24,822 nt of DNA, taken from positions 1 through 24,822 of IMG/VR virus record IMGVR_UViG_3300037218_000009. The stretch is one strand, 5' to 3'. Below are positions 22,112-24,822 of the stretch, one piece after another. The stretch is from a virus. The notes beneath the pieces are model-generated. The model searched no databases, was not told the origin of the DNA, and was given only the letters and a program-made list of their open reading frames with translations. A program made the position numbers and the translations under genes. Position 1 is the first letter of the stretch; each line of letters starts with the position of its first letter.

Positions 22112-22897
22112 ATGCCGCAACGGATCCGACTACTGGCAACCTGCCAGGTCAATGGCGCCCTGCATTACGCTGGCGAGATCGTCACTCTGCCCGATGGCCA
22201 GCGCGGTCCGCATCGCTCGGTCGTGGCGTCCAGTCATGGCGCAGCGCTCGGCGACGTCGCATCGCAAAACCTGATCGACGACCCACTCTTTGTCGTGGTC
22301 GACGAGGGCATCGAGAAAGAACGCGAGGAAATGCGTGCTCGCCAGGCCGAGGAACGCAACAAGCTCGACCATACCGATGAGCGTGCTGCACTGGTGCGTA
22401 AGCAAGGCGAGGAAGCGGCCGCGTTCGAGATCCGCTCGGCCGAGACCGAATTGCACACCCGCCAGGAGCAAGAGGCCGCAACCTTGAAAGATCGGCAGAC
22501 GGCCGAAAACGTCGCGTTCGACAAGCGCGCCGAAACCGTGCCACTGGCAAATCCGCCGGTCGAAGTGAACAAGGAAGAGCTCACCAAGCGCCAGGCTGCA
22601 GAAACCGAAGCCTTGCAAAAGCGCCAGGCCGAGGAAAAACTGGTGCTGGAAGCCCGCAAGGCAAACGTTTGGCCGGCGGCGGGGGCACAAGCGCCATATG
22701 TAGAAATGACCGATGCAGAACTGGCCGCCTGGAATCGTTCAAAGGGCCGGCTCGAAGACGATCAGACCGAGCGGCTGCAAAGGAACCGCGCCAATGCTCA
22801 GTCCCCGGCGGCGCCGCTGCCGCCACGGCAACCGGCTCGAGCCGCGTTCGAAGCACCACCCCCGGTGCCGGCTGGCTTCCCAGCGCGTCCTCTGTAA
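22112..22897 (+). CDS. coiled-coil phage protein
   Basis: A 261-residue protein; GAGGAGG lies 5 bases before ATG 22112, which decides the start against the longer in-frame ORF that begins inside the previous gene. Residues 1-65 form a small beta-like domain (MPQRIRLLATCQVNGALHYAGE, then LPDGQRGPHRSVVASSHGAALG). Residues about 70-190 are a long charged coiled coil built from repeats such as RQAEERNKL, RQEQEAATL, RQTAENVAF, RQAAETEAL and RQAEEKLVL. A short MTDAELAAWNRSKGRLEDDQ segment and a Pro/Ala-rich tail end it. Function unknown; the place before the tail adaptor suggests an internal head or tail-assembly protein. Confidence 0.7.
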   Translation: MPQRIRLLATCQVNGALHYAGEIVTLPDGQRGPHRSVVASSHGAALGDVASQNLIDDPLFVVVDEGIEKEREEMRARQAEERNKLDHTDERAALVRKQGEEAAAFEIRSAETELHTRQEQEAATLKDRQTAENVAFDKRAETVPLANPPVEVNKEELTKRQAAETEALQKRQAEEKLVLEARKANVWPAAGAQAPYVEMTDAELAAWNRSKGRLEDDQTERLQRNRANAQSPAAPLPPRQPARAAFEAPPPVPAGFPARPL

Positions 22898-22966
22898 GGC
22901 TCGGCGTATCGGACCGACCGGCGGCGCTGCCTATAACGGCGGCGCCGCTTGGGATTGGGGGCGCTG

Positions 22967-23773
22967 GTGACTTCAAACATCGACCTTTGCAACCTGGCTC
23001 TCGATCAGATCGTTGCCCGAGCATCCATCTCGGGTATTGGTCCGCCGACGCCGCCGAACAGTCTCGCCGCCCAGGTTGCAAGCCGCACCTATCAGCTCCA
23101 GGCCGATGCCGTGTTTCGCGCGGCGCATTGGAATTCAGCGCGCAACCAACAAACGCTGACGCTGCTCAAGGCGGCGATCGGCACGCCGGAGAATCCATCC
23201 GGTGCATTGCCAATGCCGCCAGTCCCCTGGCGCTACGAATACGCCTATCCGCCAGATTGCCTGCTCGTGCGCTTTGTCATTCCGATGCCGGATCTACCGG
23301 CCGCCGGGCAAGCGCCGCTCATGACCAATGTCGGCATCAATTTTATTTCCTTCGTGAACACCTCGATGCCGTTCGTGCCGGCGATCGATACCGACGCCAA
23401 CGGCAACCAGGTCAAGGTGATCCTGACGCAAGCGCGCAAGGCGCAGGCGGTCTATACGGCGCGGATCCTCAATGTCGATCTCTGGGACTCGTCGCTGCAG
23501 AATGCCGTTATCGGCGCGCTCGCCGCTTGGTTTGCGGCACCAATCACCGGGGATTCAAAAAAACAAGCACAAGCGATTCAGATTGCTAGTGGATTGATTC
23601 AGGCCGCACGCATCTCCGATGGCAATGAAGGAATTACGAGCACTGATTTTGTGCCCGACTGGATGCAGATTCGCGATAGCGGCGGCGGTTGGGGGGCTGG
23701 CTTCCAGATCCCGAATGGCGGTTTCATGGGCGCTTGGTCGTCCTGGGGCGGTCCGGATGGGATCAGCTACTGA
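22967..23773 (+). CDS. tail adaptor, T7 gp11-like (tail tubular A)
   Basis: A 268-residue protein. The N-terminal pattern TSNIDLCNLALDQIVARASI, then AAQVASRTYQLQADAVFRAAHWNSARNQQTL (ending in a conserved W-N-x-A segment) is that of podovirus gp11-type adaptors, which sit between portal and nozzle. WRYEYAYPPDCLLVRFV and AVYTARILNVDLWDSSLQNAVIGALAAWFAAPITGD also occur in such proteins. GTG 22967 preceded by GGGGG is preferred over TTG 22949. The C-terminus is Gly/Trp-rich. The upstream gap contains GCGGCGC/GCGCCGC arms (22921-22927 with 22942-22948) of uncertain meaning. Confidence 0.7.
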   Translation: MTSNIDLCNLALDQIVARASISGIGPPTPPNSLAAQVASRTYQLQADAVFRAAHWNSARNQQTLTLLKAAIGTPENPSGALPMPPVPWRYEYAYPPDCLLVRFVIPMPDLPAAGQAPLMTNVGINFISFVNTSMPFVPAIDTDANGNQVKVILTQARKAQAVYTARILNVDLWDSSLQNAVIGALAAWFAAPITGDSKKQAQAIQIASGLIQAARISDGNEGITSTDFVPDWMQIRDSGGGWGAGFQIPNGGFMGAWSSWGGPDGISY

Positions 23774-23827
23774 GAAGCAAATCCTCGCTCCCCTCCCTTT
23801 GGAATCCCGCAAGAAGAGAGAAAACTA

Positions 23828-24259
23828 ATGAAACACCAAGCGGAAACCATGGAAGTCGATCCGCCTGCCGGACCGGAGGAACTGGAGAATCTAGCACGAG
23901 CGTTTCATTCGACCAAGCGCACGTTCGAGGAAAATCGCGAACTAACAGCGCGCGTTGATCACTACGAGCGCGCGGCCGCTGTGCTCGAGCGGGAAAACGA
24001 AAATCTTCGCCGGGTCATAAAGCGCGTTAACAGCGAACGCGATCATTATTTTCGGGCGTTTACGGCGCTATCCGCGCAGCTCGACCAGATCGCGTCGGGG
24101 TTGGTGACGGCAATCCACCTGGCCAGGGCGCAAGCCTACGGTGCGCGGCGGCCGCCGCAAGATAAGCCGGTCGACAAGCTCGATCCGCTGCCAAGTTTCC
24201 TGCGATCCACGCCGGTCGCGGTCGACCTCGACCGGCTCGAGATCTCGATCGCGGGCTAG
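23828..24259 (+). CDS. hypothetical coiled-coil protein between tail genes
   Basis: A 143-residue protein with a weak GAGAG-type ribosome site. Residues about 17-75 are a heptad-rich helix (ELENLARAFHSTKRTFEENRELTARVDHYERAAAVLERENENLRRVIKRV), followed by a second helix (FRAFTALSAQLDQIASGLVTAIHLARAQ) and a Pro-rich, polar tail. No family recognised. It lies between the gp11-like and gp12-like genes with close spacing, so a tail-assembly role is likely. Confidence 0.65.
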   Translation: MKHQAETMEVDPPAGPEELENLARAFHSTKRTFEENRELTARVDHYERAAAVLERENENLRRVIKRVNSERDHYFRAFTALSAQLDQIASGLVTAIHLARAQAYGARRPPQDKPVDKLDPLPSFLRSTPVAVDLDRLEISIAG

Positions 24260-24265
24260 TCGCCA

Positions 24266-24822
24266 ATGACCCTGACCGTAATCAAACCGTCGTTCAGCGC
24301 CGGCGAATTAAGTCCCAGTCTTTGGGGCCGCGTTGATTACAGCGGCTGGGCTATAGGCGCGTCCGTTTTTCGGAACATGTTTGTGAGTTACAGGGGTCCG
24401 GCATCATCGCGTGCGGGACTCGCGTTCGTCGGTCAATCGCTAACGCCGGCGTCGCCCTCGAGCATTCCGCCGAAGATCGTCCGCTTTCAATTCAATATCT
24501 TCCAGAGCTACATTCTGGAATTCGGCGTCGACGCGCTCAATCGCCCCTATATGCGGGTGATCGTCAACGGCGCCTTTGTGACCGAGGCGCCGACGGCGGT
24601 CTCGGCGGTCTCGCTCACTAATCCGTCCATCGTCACGGATCCGGCAAACGGCTATGCGACGGCTGATTGGCTTTATGCCTCTGGCTTTGGCGGCACGACC
24701 GAATTCAACGGCCGCACCCTGGTCGCGCGCCTGGTCGCCGGCAACAACATCACGCTCGGCGATACGTTTGGGAATCCGATCAACGCGCTTGCCTATGGCG
24801 CCTATACCGGCGGCGGTACGCT
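24266..24822 (+). CDS. tail nozzle, T7 gp12-like, with FCCH module; 3' end outside window
   Basis: The first 185 codons of a larger gene, cut by the window edge. ATG 24266 begins 6 bases after the previous stop. The start (IKPSFSAGELSPSLWGRVDYSGWAIG) and RNMFVSYRGPASSRAGLAFV, followed by IVRFQFNIFQSYILEFG, are the standard opening of podovirus nozzle proteins (tail tubular protein B family). Residues about 115-185 (VSLTNPSIVTDPANGYATAD, then ASGFGGTTEFNGRTLVARLV) form an FCCH-type insert, common in these proteins. Full-length relatives are several hundred residues longer. Confidence 0.8.
   Translation, partial: MTLTVIKPSFSAGELSPSLWGRVDYSGWAIGASVFRNMFVSYRGPASSRAGLAFVGQSLTPASPSSIPPKIVRFQFNIFQSYILEFGVDALNRPYMRVIVNGAFVTEAPTAVSAVSLTNPSIVTDPANGYATADWLYASGFGGTTEFNGRTLVARLVAGNNITLGDTFGNPINALAYGAYTGGGT

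Overview
The window is the virion-structure half of a tailed podovirus genome, most likely a prophage. The host is probably an alphaproteobacterium of the Hyphomicrobiales (Bradyrhizobium-like). That host call is inference from the GC-rich codon use and the style of the exported fibre proteins; no host gene is visible. The gene order and the recognisable families (T7-type head-tail connector, Bbp19-like protein, scaffold, Bbp17-type major capsid protein, Bbp16-type cement protein, staple-like protein, gp11- and gp12-like tail proteins) point to a Bordetella phage BPP-1-like architecture. No reverse transcriptase or template/variable repeat of the BPP-1 diversity-generating retroelement is present here.

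Left edge (1-1640): the 3' part of an IS1595-family transposase, then a minus-strand toxin-antitoxin pair (Panacea/SocA-domain antitoxin followed by a small RelE/ParE-like toxin candidate). The pair has its own promoter and operator-like palindrome. It sits where a terminase gene would be expected, and no terminase is visible.

Head module (1787-9665): a small gene, the portal, a structured-RNA-like interval, then a tightly coupled run of small genes. One of these resembles the Acb2/Tad1 hairpin family of cyclic-oligonucleotide sponges (anti-CBASS/anti-Thoeris). Its ribosome binding site can be locked in a long hairpin that would be opened by translating an upstream 58-codon ORF. Next come the Bbp19-like gene, the scaffold, the major capsid gene (with a strong 5' hairpin) and the cement gene, closed by a clear intrinsic terminator.

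Middle (9696-12182): one unknown gene, a roughly 200-base gap, an exported small protein, three small proteins sharing a WYG-x-K motif, and a second exported Pro/Ala-rich protein.

Fibre/glycan module (12199-21577): six genes joined by start/stop overlaps of 1 or 4 bases. They encode two fibres (the second with an S74 intramolecular chaperone), a free-standing fibre-tip module, a truncated SASA-type esterase, a pectate-lyase-like spike interrupted by two carbohydrate-binding-like repeats, and a glycoside-hydrolase-like enzyme. Five of these six, plus two genes just upstream, carry N-terminal export signals, which is unusual for phage tail proteins. FCCH-like beta modules recur in three of the module's proteins and in the tail nozzle protein at the right edge. 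Parts of this stretch look visibly more AT-rich than the head genes.

Right edge (21651-24822): a capsid staple-like protein, a coiled-coil protein, the gp11-like tail adaptor, a second coiled-coil protein and the start of the gp12-like nozzle gene. The window ends inside that last gene.
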